Source of the DNA: Vibrio sp. NTOU-M3
GTDB lineage: Bacteria; Pseudomonadota; Gammaproteobacteria; Enterobacterales; Vibrionaceae
Direction: 5' to 3'
Assembly (NCBI RefSeq): GCF_040869035.1
Contig: NZ_CP162100.1
Location: 2,170,001 to 2,234,000 of the forward strand
DNA length: 64,000 nucleotides
Numbering within the stretch: the stretch's first letter is position 1; the number at the start of each line of letters is the position of its first letter. A program made the position numbers and the translations under genes. The notes under the pieces were generated by a model that searched no databases, had not been told where the DNA came from, and saw only the letters and a program-made list of their open reading frames with translations. Positions 9,324 through 16,736 of the stretch are shown here, piece by piece.

Positions 9324-10570
9324 TGAAACCTATGGTTAGCGCTCAAGGAATCAAACTCAAACCATTACTCGCCGTTCTGGCGAGCGTTTATACCATCCAA
9401 AGCTTAGTCAGTATGTTCACACTTCAAGGCTTGCCAGCGATAATGCGACATGAGGGCATAGATACCTCCCAAATAGGGTTGTTCTACCTTGCAATGCTTC
9501 CTTGGGTCGCTAAATTTTTGTGGTCACCTTGGATCGAACGGCAACGCAAAAAGGGAGCGAGTTTACAAAATCACGCCATCATTATTTTTGGTTCTCAGCT
9601 AGTTTTAATTGCCATACTCGTTGCGCTTTGCGTCATTGGAACGATCGAGAATCGAATGACCCTGTTTGCTGGCGTTTTGGTTATCAGCTTATTTTCCAGC
9701 TTCGCTGATATCGCTACAGACGGTCTGGCGATTGACCAGTTGGAGGCAAAAAGAAGATACCTAGGCAACGTCATGCAAGTTGGTGGTTCGTATCTAGGGG
9801 CTGTTTTTGGCGGTGGATTATTTATCTATGCGACTTCATTGCTCGATTGGCAAACCGCATTATTCGGTCTGGCTCTTCTGACTTTATTATTCAGTATGCC
9901 AACGCTTTGTTTATTCTGGAATCACGGCGCCAATCAGAAAAGCGCGCCAACAGCTCGTACTCCCTCCCTTAAAGCTGCATTTTCTAACCCTGAAGTAAGG
10001 ATTGGACTGCTCCTTGTGACCTTATCGCAGCTCGGAACGAGAGGGGCATTATCAATGATGATGCCTTTCTTAGTCGACAGCGGTATACAGCTAGAAAGTT
10101 TGGGTCTTTTGGTTGCAGGTGGAGGAGTGATTACCGGTTTAATTGGCGTAGTGCTAGGTGGCTGGCTAATCAAAAAAAGTCTAGCACTCAATGTGTTACT
10201 ACTAATGATGGTCTTTGAAGTTGTGTTTTTTAGCTTCTATTTAGCATACGACTTAAATATTGCTGAGCAAGGATGGTTAATCGCGGGTATCTTTGTCGTT
10301 AATGGCATCATTACGTCGGCTAAATTTGTTACGCTTTATACTCTAATGATGGGGTTTGCCTCCGGACATCAGTCAGGTGTGAACTTCTCTCTTTTCCAAT
10401 CGATGGATATGTTCATTGCAATCGTGATGGCTATCATTTGCGGGGCACTGATCGGCGCTTTCGGGTATTCAGTGCATTTTATGTTAATGATCGCTTTTAG
10501 CCTCATCGCTATCTTCATAATCCCAGTCTTAAAACCAAATGAGAAGGCGAGCCTCATCTTACAAATCTAA
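9323..10570 (+). CDS. MFS transporter, YbtX-like
   Basis: A 415-residue, roughly 12-helix major facilitator protein. Its ATG overlaps the receptor stop codon (TAATG), so it is translated by coupling. Motifs include IDQLEAKRRYLGNVMQVGGSYLGAVFGGG in the first half and a second six-helix bundle from about residue 220. In Yersinia an MFS gene (ybtX) likewise sits in the uptake operon, with no strict requirement for uptake known to me. It may move siderophore or a breakdown product across the inner membrane; direction cannot be read from sequence. It ends the operon. Confidence 0.8.
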   Translation: MKPMVSAQGIKLKPLLAVLASVYTIQSLVSMFTLQGLPAIMRHEGIDTSQIGLFYLAMLPWVAKFLWSPWIERQRKKGASLQNHAIIIFGSQLVLIAILVALCVIGTIENRMTLFAGVLVISLFSSFADIATDGLAIDQLEAKRRYLGNVMQVGGSYLGAVFGGGLFIYATSLLDWQTALFGLALLTLLFSMPTLCLFWNHGANQKSAPTARTPSLKAAFSNPEVRIGLLLVTLSQLGTRGALSMMMPFLVDSGIQLESLGLLVAGGGVITGLIGVVLGGWLIKKSLALNVLLLMMVFEVVFFSFYLAYDLNIAEQGWLIAGIFVVNGIITSAKFVTLYTLMMGFASGHQSGVNFSLFQSMDMFIAIVMAIICGALIGAFGYSVHFMLMIAFSLIAIFIIPVLKPNEKASLILQI

Positions 10571-10591
10571 CCAAGCCCTGTCGTTAAAGAT

Positions 10592-10619
10592 GCTCTAGGT
10601 ATATCCAGAGCTTCTTTCT
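10592..10619 (+). terminator. weak possible terminator
   Basis: GCTCT and AGAGC flank a short imperfect stem followed by TTCTTTCT. The single mismatch and broken T run make this a weak call. Confidence 0.35.
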
Positions 10620-10652
10620 CTGTGAGCTCGACTTAGTTCAATAATCCCTACA

Positions 10653-10671
10653 AATGATATCTATTATCATT
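10653..10671 (+). promoter_or_regulatory. strong Fur box before the AraC gene
   Basis: AATGATATCTATTATCATT matches the 19-bp Fur consensus at nearly every informative position and is almost perfectly palindromic. It lies 52 bases before the regulator's ATG, so regulator synthesis should be shut off by iron-loaded Fur. Confidence 0.8.
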
Positions 10672-10723
10672 TATATTAATTAATCAAGGAGATGCTCACG
10701 AGAAAACGACGAAGGCTGAAACA

Positions 10724-11590
10724 ATGAGTAATATCGTGAAGAGCTTAAACTTAGTAGGCGGCGTAGATGGAACGTTTGATGTTGTTGCTCTCGATGATGA
10801 TGTGAATGCTTACATCGTTAACTGTACAGCAACAACGGACATTCAGTTCAATGATCCGGCAGACGCGGGGTTCTATATCAGCTTTGCTGGTATTAACCAC
10901 GCCTACAGCCCCAAATACCCTGATTACCCTGCAGCATCTTTTGCTTCTCGATGCATAGCATCCCTTTTGCCGAAGCCTGAACCTGTAAACCCTATTGAGC
11001 TAGGAGAAGGAGGTCGAATTGAGAACATTCGAATTCATTTCCCATTACACCATAGCTTGACTAAAAATCTTCTTCCTCAAAATAGGGGATCATCATTCAA
11101 GCCTTTCGATCTTTATGAAACAGGTTGGCAAATGCCACTTACAGGAGAGATTCTTAACGTTGCCAAATCGATTTGGAACAATGACTTCCAAGGTATAGCC
11201 CGAACAGTATGGCTAAGAGGAAAAATCTTAGAACTGCTTGCGTTACTCATGGTGCACAAAGAGCCTAAGTCTCTCGCCGAGCAAGCGTGCGACCTCATTG
11301 CAACGCAACCCCATATTGATTGGAACATACCGGGCTTATCTAAAGAACTCGCGACGAATGAATGTTATCTAAAGCAATCCTTTAGAGAGCAGTTCAATAT
11401 GGGCGTCGCAAGCTGGATCCAAGCTTATCGCATCAGCCTTGCCAAAGAACGTTTAGCCAACCCTAATGAGTCCATCACCAAAATCGCCTTAGACTTGGGT
11501 TATCAAAGTGGTAGCTATTTTTCGAAGGTATTCAAACAGCACACCGGACTTACGCCCAAAACATTTCGAAGCCATCTTCCAAAATGGTAA
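10724..11590 (+). CDS. AraC-family transcriptional regulator of the siderophore island (YbtA-like)
   Basis: A 288-residue regulator. Residues 190-288 hold the two helix-turn-helix motifs of the AraC family, including LSKELATNECYLKQSFREQF and ITKIALDLGYQSGSYFSKVFKQHTGLTPKTF. The N-terminal part is diverged and presumably senses ligand. The ATG follows GAAGG by eight bases. An adjacent AraC activator that responds to the ferric siderophore is the YbtA/PchR arrangement. Its likely target is the direct repeat at 3861-3893, and it is itself behind a strong Fur box. Confidence 0.85.
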   Translation: MSNIVKSLNLVGGVDGTFDVVALDDDVNAYIVNCTATTDIQFNDPADAGFYISFAGINHAYSPKYPDYPAASFASRCIASLLPKPEPVNPIELGEGGRIENIRIHFPLHHSLTKNLLPQNRGSSFKPFDLYETGWQMPLTGEILNVAKSIWNNDFQGIARTVWLRGKILELLALLMVHKEPKSLAEQACDLIATQPHIDWNIPGLSKELATNECYLKQSFREQFNMGVASWIQAYRISLAKERLANPNESITKIALDLGYQSGSYFSKVFKQHTGLTPKTFRSHLPKW

Positions 11591-11673
11591 TCCTGATTTA
11601 TTTAAGGTTCAGAAATTAACTCTAATGTATTAACCGCATAGACCCTGCATTCATTTAACCTAATTCGGTATCT

Positions 11674-11814
11674 ATGGTTAACACCCTATGGCAATCAAAA
11701 ATGGAAGATGATACTCACGTCAATAGGTGTACATCTTGCAAATCATGGAAGAGAGCTAATAAGCCAGTGAAACTCTATAAAAAGCTGATTAGGTCTCGTT
11801 ATCGTCATACCTAG
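11674..11814 (+). CDS. possible 46-residue ORF with a CxxC pair
   Basis: An unconvincing but open small frame whose product is Lys/Arg-rich (CTSCKSWKRANKP) with one C-x2-C. No good ribosome binding site is seen and no family is recognised. It lies between the AraC gene and the integrase wreck and may be mobile-element debris. Confidence 0.2.
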   Translation: MVNTLWQSKMEDDTHVNRCTSCKSWKRANKPVKLYKKLIRSRYRHT

Positions 11815-11884
11815 CAACATGGGAGTAAGGGGAGTTTCTTGATGAGGACTACATTGCAGTGATTAATTTTGCAGGGCACATAGA

Positions 11885-12396
11885 ATGACAGTGCGTAAGC
11901 TTAAAGATGGCAGCAAAAAGCCGTGGTTATACGAATGTTACCTAAACGGGCGTGCTGGAAAGCGCATCCGTAAACATTTTGCAACCAAAGGTGAAGCGAA
12001 CGCTTACGAGCTCTATCTAATGAAAAAGGTAGACGACAAACCGTGGCTTGGTGCTAAATCTGAAAAACGTAGCCTTCTGGATATGATTGATTTGTGGCAA
12101 GAAAGGCACGGCCAGTCTTTGGCTCATTCTAAATATACCTATAACAAACTAAAGGTCATCGCACTTGCTGTAGACGCCCCTCTTTACACCTAGTTCTCGG
12201 CTTCGATGTTTGCCGACTACCGATCACACAGATTAGCCCTGATCACCTAAAAGATGTGGTGAGTAAGAACCCATTAAACATGCTGTAACTGTCGCCATCT
12301 GCCGCCACAAAAATGGCGACAAAGTGGCGGCATATTTTCATAATATGCAGGTTTATTCGCTATTATTTGGGTTTGCCGTTTTCCGCAGCCCTTTAA
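11885..12396 (+). pseudogene. remnant of a phage-type tyrosine integrase
   Basis: Residues encoded at 11885-12193 (MTVRKLKDGSKKPWLYECYL..., then RKHFATKGEANAYELYLMKK) are the arm-binding N-terminal domain and the start of the core-binding domain of a P2/K139-like integrase. After a frame change, 12194-12396 encodes a typical integrase tail: ISPDHLKDVVSKNPLNML, an in-frame TAA at 12286, then LSPSAATKMATKWRH. In intact relatives the SPDHL motif follows the catalytic Tyr, so the whole catalytic domain is deleted. No other phage genes are nearby. This is a scar of a past prophage or island. Confidence 0.8.
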
Positions 12397-12410
12397 AACC
12401 CTAACATCAC

Positions 12411-12860
12411 TTAGCTTCGCGTCGGATGATTCAAAATGTGGTCTTCCCAGTCAACGACATCAATCTCGTAGACCACTTTATCCCGGACGCTTTCACCCGC
12501 TTCGTGCATCGCTGACTTAGTTCCCGTAATTAAAGGATGCCACACGGGAAGTATTTCCCCTTCCGCAAGAAGTCGGTAAGCACAGGTGTGAGGTAACCAA
12601 GTAAAATCATCAATATCTTCACGAGTCAGCTTGGTGCACTCCTCCCCTGAAGAGAATCGATTTGGATAATCTTTACACGAACACGTTTTACTGTTTAACC
12701 AACTGCACGCGACATTGGTGTAGTAGATCTCATCGGTGTCTTCATCCATGAGCTTATGTAAGCAGCATTTACCACAGCCATCACATAGAGCTTCCCACTC
12801 TTCTTCGCTCATTTGTTCTAGCTTTTTGCTTTGCCAAAATGGTGTGCTCATAGACTTCAT
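12411..12860 (-). CDS. ycgN: YcgN family cysteine-cluster protein (UPF0260)
   Basis: A 149-residue cytosolic protein with [30 protein letters not shown], then [11 protein letters not shown] and [14 protein letters not shown], matching the E. coli YcgN pattern almost residue by residue. The clustered Cys probably bind metal or an Fe-S centre; biochemical function is not established. An alternative start nine bases in (MSTPFWQSK) fits the family alignment equally well. It is convergent with the integrase remnant, which ends 15 bases away. Confidence 0.9.
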   Translation of the reverse strand: MKSMSTPFWQSKKLEQMSEEEWEALCDGCGKCCLHKLMDEDTDEIYYTNVACSWLNSKTCSCKDYPNRFSSGEECTKLTREDIDDFTWLPHTCAYRLLAEGEILPVWHPLITGTKSAMHEAGESVRDKVVYEIDVVDWEDHILNHPTRS

Positions 12861-13265
12861 CTTTAGATATTCAATAAAGGGAGCGTTTTATACCGCTTCA
12901 TGTCACAAAGTTCAAGAGGATGAAATTCGGAGAAATACCCTTGGCGGCACTTAGCCATTGAAAATATTAACTTTTTAGAGAAGAAATCTAAGTTATCAAT
13001 CCATCGCGTTAGTATCACATTGGCCATTGAGATAGCAGTTAACGTCATCACATTTAGCCATTTCCCTTGTTCAATACTGAAAATGCCTTGCTACTGCTGA
13101 CTGCACATATTCACAATCTGTTTATCTTACGCATTAGCCAACTTGTTGATTTCAAATGCTGATTTTACAGCCGCATTTTTTTAGTTTCTTCAAACGTCAA
13201 GCTTTGTTAAAGTGCGCCCCCTGATCCGTCCTCAATACAACTCATGTGGTGGTAGCTTAACAACG
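12861..13265. other. 405-base intergenic region, no supported feature
   Basis: AT-rich spacer between divergently transcribed ycgN and the YkgJ-type gene. It must contain both promoters, but I see no convincing -35/-10 pair, hairpin or operator, and the small ORFs here lack ribosome binding sites. Confidence 0.5.
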
Positions 13266-13514
13266 ATGGAATGCCGTTTATATTGCGGTGCATGTTGCAT
13301 TGCACCAAGTATTTCTTCCCCGATACCTGGAATGCCAAAAGGTAAACCTGCGGGTACCCGTTGTATTCAGTTAACCGAAGACAACCTTTGCAAACTGTTT
13401 GGCAAGCCAGAGCGACCAAAAGTTTGCCATGATTTCAAACCTTGCCCAGTCGTTTGTGGAAAAAGCAATCAAGAAGCGCTGAACAATATTACTGAATTGG
13501 AATTACTCACTTAA
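13266..13514 (+). CDS. YkgJ family cysteine-cluster protein
   Basis: An 82-residue protein starting MECRLYCGACCIAPSISSP, with further Cys in RCIQL, LCKLF, VCHDF and PCPVVCG. This is the YkgJ/CxxCxxCC metal-cluster family. The longer frame beginning at 13212 is in phase, but family members start at MECR, so I use the ATG at 13266. Function unknown; it may form an Fe-S or zinc site. It is divergent from the related ycgN. Confidence 0.82.
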   Translation: MECRLYCGACCIAPSISSPIPGMPKGKPAGTRCIQLTEDNLCKLFGKPERPKVCHDFKPCPVVCGKSNQEALNNITELELLT

Positions 13515-13649
13515 CTTGCCTCATATTTGAGACCTCGATCCGTAAACTCGTGATCTTCCTCAATTTCTCTATTCGTCTCACACAAACCTGACATTTCTAG
13601 ACTATTTTTCACGGGTCTTTGAAAAATAACGAAACGATTAGGACAAATC

Positions 13650-14345
13650 ATGAAAAAATATTTAGCAGAAACGTTTGGTACGTTTTGGTTAGTGTTAGGC
13701 GGCTGTGGTAGTGCGGTTTTAGCAGCAGGTTTTCCTGATGTGGGCATTGGTCTTCTGGGTGTATCGTTGGCGTTTGGTCTAACAGTACTGACAATGGCTT
13801 ACGCTATTGGTCATATCTCTGGTTGTCACCTGAACCCAGCAGTAACCATCGGTTTATGGGCAGGCGGCCGTTTTGATGCAAAACACATTCTTCCTTATAT
13901 CGCTGCTCAAGTGATTGGTGGCCTACTAGCAGGTGGTATTCTTTACCTCATCGCATCTGGTCAAGCTGGCTTTGATGTTGCGGCATCTGGCTTTGCGTCA
14001 AACGGCTTTGGTGAACATTCTCCTGGCCAGTACTCAATGACAGCAGCACTTATCACTGAAGTGGTAATGACGATGATGTTCCTTATTGTCATCATGGGTG
14101 CAACTGATTCACGTGCGCCTCAAGGTTTTGCACCAATCGCTATCGGTCTGTGTCTAACACTGATCCACTTGATCAGTATCCCTGTAACCAACACTTCAGT
14201 AAACCCAGCACGTAGTACTGCTGTGGCTATGTATGTGGGTGACTGGGCAACGTCTCAGCTATGGCTATTCTGGGTTGCACCTATCTTCGGTGCTATTCTA
14301 GGTGCGATCGTTTACCGCGTCATTGCCGGTTCTGACGAAGCGTAA
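13650..14345 (+). CDS. aqpZ: aquaporin Z
   Basis: A 231-residue six-helix inner-membrane water channel. Both NPA motifs are intact ([10 protein letters not shown] in the first half, [12 protein letters not shown] in the second), and the N-terminus [21 protein letters not shown] is typical of AqpZ. The selectivity-filter Arg follows the second NPA. It moves water and helps osmotic adjustment, fitting a marine bacterium. The ATG has AGGA upstream, and a terminator follows, so it is a single-gene unit. Confidence 0.95.
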   Translation: MKKYLAETFGTFWLVLGGCGSAVLAAGFPDVGIGLLGVSLAFGLTVLTMAYAIGHISGCHLNPAVTIGLWAGGRFDAKHILPYIAAQVIGGLLAGGILYLIASGQAGFDVAASGFASNGFGEHSPGQYSMTAALITEVVMTMMFLIVIMGATDSRAPQGFAPIAIGLCLTLIHLISIPVTNTSVNPARSTAVAMYVGDWATSQLWLFWVAPIFGAILGAIVYRVIAGSDEA

Positions 14346-14368
14346 GCCTAATTCTATATTCGATTTAG

Positions 14369-14395
14369 CGGCCTCCCTATGCGGAGGCCGTTTTG
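14369..14395 (+). terminator. rho-independent terminator of aqpZ
   Basis: CGGCCTCC-CTATGC-GGAGGCCG stem followed by TTTTGTT. Confidence 0.88.
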
Positions 14396-14618
14396 TTATT
14401 CCCTTTCTTATCTTTGCCAGCTTTCCCTTTTTGACGTTCTCAGGTTTAACTAAACACTCTCAAATCTGCATTTAGCATAGATTCACTCAACAAATCTGAC
14501 AAAGTGTGACTTATATAATCCACAAAACTTCGCAGATAGCGCATTATTTGCATATTGACGTTATACAAAACTCATGTAGAAACAATAATGACCGTCAGTG
14601 GCTATACAAGGAGCGAGT

Positions 14619-15611
14619 ATGAACCATTATCGTCTACTCTCTGTCAGTCTTTGTGCTTTGTTCTCTGGGCTTGCGATAGCAAATCCAAATCATGGCTTAG
14701 AGCAAGGGTTTAGTGGTGGGATAAGCCTTAACTTAGGCTATTCTTCTGGCCAATCTCAGTTAAATACTGATGATAACAATGCTATCACCCCAGACTTGAA
14801 TAACAACGGAACATCAGTAACCGATGCCAAGGTGTTTCCCTTAGGTCGCTTACAATACTCATTTGGTGAAACGGCCATTTTCTTTGGTAACAGCCAAGAC
14901 CAAATTGCCGAAGCTCAGTTCCAATCTGAACTTGGTATTCTTCATCAATTCACCCCTGATACCCTAGTTACATTTGCAATGTTTAGTACCATTCCGGGGA
15001 TGACTGAGGCATGGAAAGATCCTTACCTTACCCAGCAATCACGTAGTAAAACCGATCAAGATATCATTGGTGGTCGTGTTGCGTTTGAGCTTTTTGCACC
15101 AATCCCTGTTACGCTGCGTTACGCGTATGCCCAAAGTGATATTGAGCATGACCAAATCGGTCAAAATAGCTTACTTGATGACACGCAACGCTCCCTTTTA
15201 AAACGTTATAGCCAATATCATCGCGCCACGATCGAGACAAACCTTCCACTGAGCCGCAATATTATTTTAGCGCCTGCCTTCCAATACACATTGAAAGATG
15301 CAGATGGAAAAGCACACAGTTACAGTGACTATGCAGCACAGCTTGGTATTGTGATGAACTTTTCCCGCCATAGTCTCGTCACAACAATGAGAGCCAGTGT
15401 CGCGGACTATGAACAAGATAACCCTATTTTTGACCAAAAGCAGGACGCGAATGCGCTGGGAGTCTTCTCAATCTACAGTTTTGATAAACCTTTCGCACTC
15501 CCCGACACAAAATGGAATGTGATGGCCGGCTACCAAGAGACCGACTCTGATATCGAATTCTATGATGAAAGCAGTCTATTTTTGTCCACAGGTTTGGCGT
15601 ACACATTCTAA
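14619..15611 (+). CDS. DUF2860 family outer-membrane beta-barrel protein
   Basis: A 330-residue exported protein. The signal peptide (MNHYRLLSVSLCALFSGLAIA) is followed by GGISLNLGYSSGQSQLNT and many alternating amphipathic strands, ending in SSLFLSTGLAYTF with a terminal Phe, the usual beta-barrel assembly signal. I recall this as DUF2860, widespread in Vibrio and without assigned function. The ATG at 14619 follows AAGGAG by five bases; an in-frame start at 14598 is less likely. Confidence 0.8.
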   Translation: MNHYRLLSVSLCALFSGLAIANPNHGLEQGFSGGISLNLGYSSGQSQLNTDDNNAITPDLNNNGTSVTDAKVFPLGRLQYSFGETAIFFGNSQDQIAEAQFQSELGILHQFTPDTLVTFAMFSTIPGMTEAWKDPYLTQQSRSKTDQDIIGGRVAFELFAPIPVTLRYAYAQSDIEHDQIGQNSLLDDTQRSLLKRYSQYHRATIETNLPLSRNIILAPAFQYTLKDADGKAHSYSDYAAQLGIVMNFSRHSLVTTMRASVADYEQDNPIFDQKQDANALGVFSIYSFDKPFALPDTKWNVMAGYQETDSDIEFYDESSLFLSTGLAYTF

Positions 15612-15680
15612 ATTACGAGATCTGCTTTAACACTCGTATGCTTTAGTTGGTAGGGAATTGGAGTTAATAGAGGTTGGAAT

Positions 15681-15713
15681 AAAAAAGCCGCACAATTCAA
15701 GTGCGGCTTTTTT
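15681..15713. terminator. bidirectional terminator between DUF2860 gene and recR
   Basis: AAAAAAGCCGCAC and GTGCGGCTTTTTT flank a seven-base loop, giving a T run on both strands. It serves the DUF2860 gene on + and the recR operon on -. Confidence 0.92.
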
Positions 15714-15714
15714 A

Positions 15715-16314
15715 TTATAACTTGTGTCGGCCGAGTAATGAATGAGACAGTGTCGTGCCATCAACTAACTCAAGCTCTCCCCCAACAGGGACACCATGAG
15801 CAATTCGGCTTGCTTCCACTTCATGCGCTTTACACAACTCTGCAATATAGTGAGCTGTCGCTTCACCCTCTACAGTTGGGTTTGTCGCTAAAATCACTTC
15901 ACTAACATCACCACGACGGAGACGATAATCCAACACATCTAAACCGATGTCACTTGGACCAATGCCATCAAGGGGTGAAAGGTGTCCCATCAATACAAAA
16001 TAACGACCAGAGTATTGTCCTGTGGCTTCTACCGCTGCAATATCTGCCGGGCTTTCCACCACGCAGATCTGACCGTTTTCCTGACGCTTCGGGTTATTAC
16101 AGATATGACACACTTCTTCTTCAGTAAAGGTGCGACATTCGGTGCAATGCCCGATCTCTGTCATTGCCTGACTTAACGCTTCCGCAAGTTGCAGGCCACC
16201 TTTTCTGTCGCGCTGTAACAAATGAAAGGCCATACGCTGAGCTGACTTGGGACCGACCCCTGGCAGACAACGTAAGGCCTCCATCAAATGCTCCAGCATA
16301 TGACTGGTACGCAT
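15715..16314 (-). CDS. recR: recombination protein RecR
   Basis: A 199-residue protein, the usual RecR length. Order of domains: helix-hairpin-helix ([20 protein letters not shown], near 14-34), C4 zinc finger (CTECRTF...CHIC, near 57-72), Toprim domain ([26 protein letters not shown], near 82-110). It acts with RecF and RecO to load RecA at single-strand gaps. Last gene of the apt-dnaX-ebfC-recR group, 16 bases after ebfC. Confidence 0.97.
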   Translation of the reverse strand: MRTSHMLEHLMEALRCLPGVGPKSAQRMAFHLLQRDRKGGLQLAEALSQAMTEIGHCTECRTFTEEEVCHICNNPKRQENGQICVVESPADIAAVEATGQYSGRYFVLMGHLSPLDGIGPSDIGLDVLDYRLRRGDVSEVILATNPTVEGEATAHYIAELCKAHEVEASRIAHGVPVGGELELVDGTTLSHSLLGRHKL

Positions 16315-16330
16315 TAAAACCTACTCGTTC

Positions 16331-16660
16331 TTAGAATGGCATTTTCATACCTGGTGGTAATTGCATACCGCCAGTTACGCCAGCCATTTTCTCTTTTTGA
16401 GTTTCTTCAACACGACGAGCAGCATCATTAAATGCTGCTGCGATAAGATCTTCAAGCATCTCTTTGTCATCTTCCATCAAGCTTTCATCGATCTCTACGC
16501 GACGAACGCTATGACTACCAGTGATTGTCACTTTTACAAGGCCAGCACCTGACTCGCCTGTTACTTCCATATTTGCGATTTCTTCTTGAAGCTTTTGCAT
16601 ACGCTCTTGCATTTGCTGGGCTTGCTTCATTAGGTTACCCATACCGCCTTTACCAAACAT
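16331..16660 (-). CDS. ebfC: nucleoid-associated protein EbfC/YbaB
   Basis: A 109-residue DNA-binding protein with the family pattern [50 protein letters not shown], a Met/Gln-rich helix then a beta sheet. It forms tweezers-like dimers on DNA. Placement between dnaX and recR is the standard gammaproteobacterial order. Confidence 0.96.
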   Translation of the reverse strand: MFGKGGMGNLMKQAQQMQERMQKLQEEIANMEVTGESGAGLVKVTITGSHSVRRVEIDESLMEDDKEMLEDLIAAAFNDAARRVEETQKEKMAGVTGGMQLPPGMKMPF

Positions 16661-16736
16661 GTTTATCTCTCTGGTTTAATTCGCTTGTTATGTAACTAAG
16701 TGGGGTTCAAATCGTGTTTTTCAACCCCGTATTGGA

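Noticed and set aside
10692..10727. Eleven-codon leader ORF overlapping the AraC start by ATGA
   Set aside because: AAGGAG directly abuts its ATG with no spacing, and the AraC gene has its own GAAGG site; not convincing as a leader peptide.
12291..12332. Interleaved inverted repeats (GTCGCCAT / ATGGCGAC and TGCCGCCAC / GTGGCGGCA) resembling a pseudoknot or attachment site
   Set aside because: The sequence codes in frame for the repetitive integrase tail (SAATKMATKWR), which explains the symmetry.
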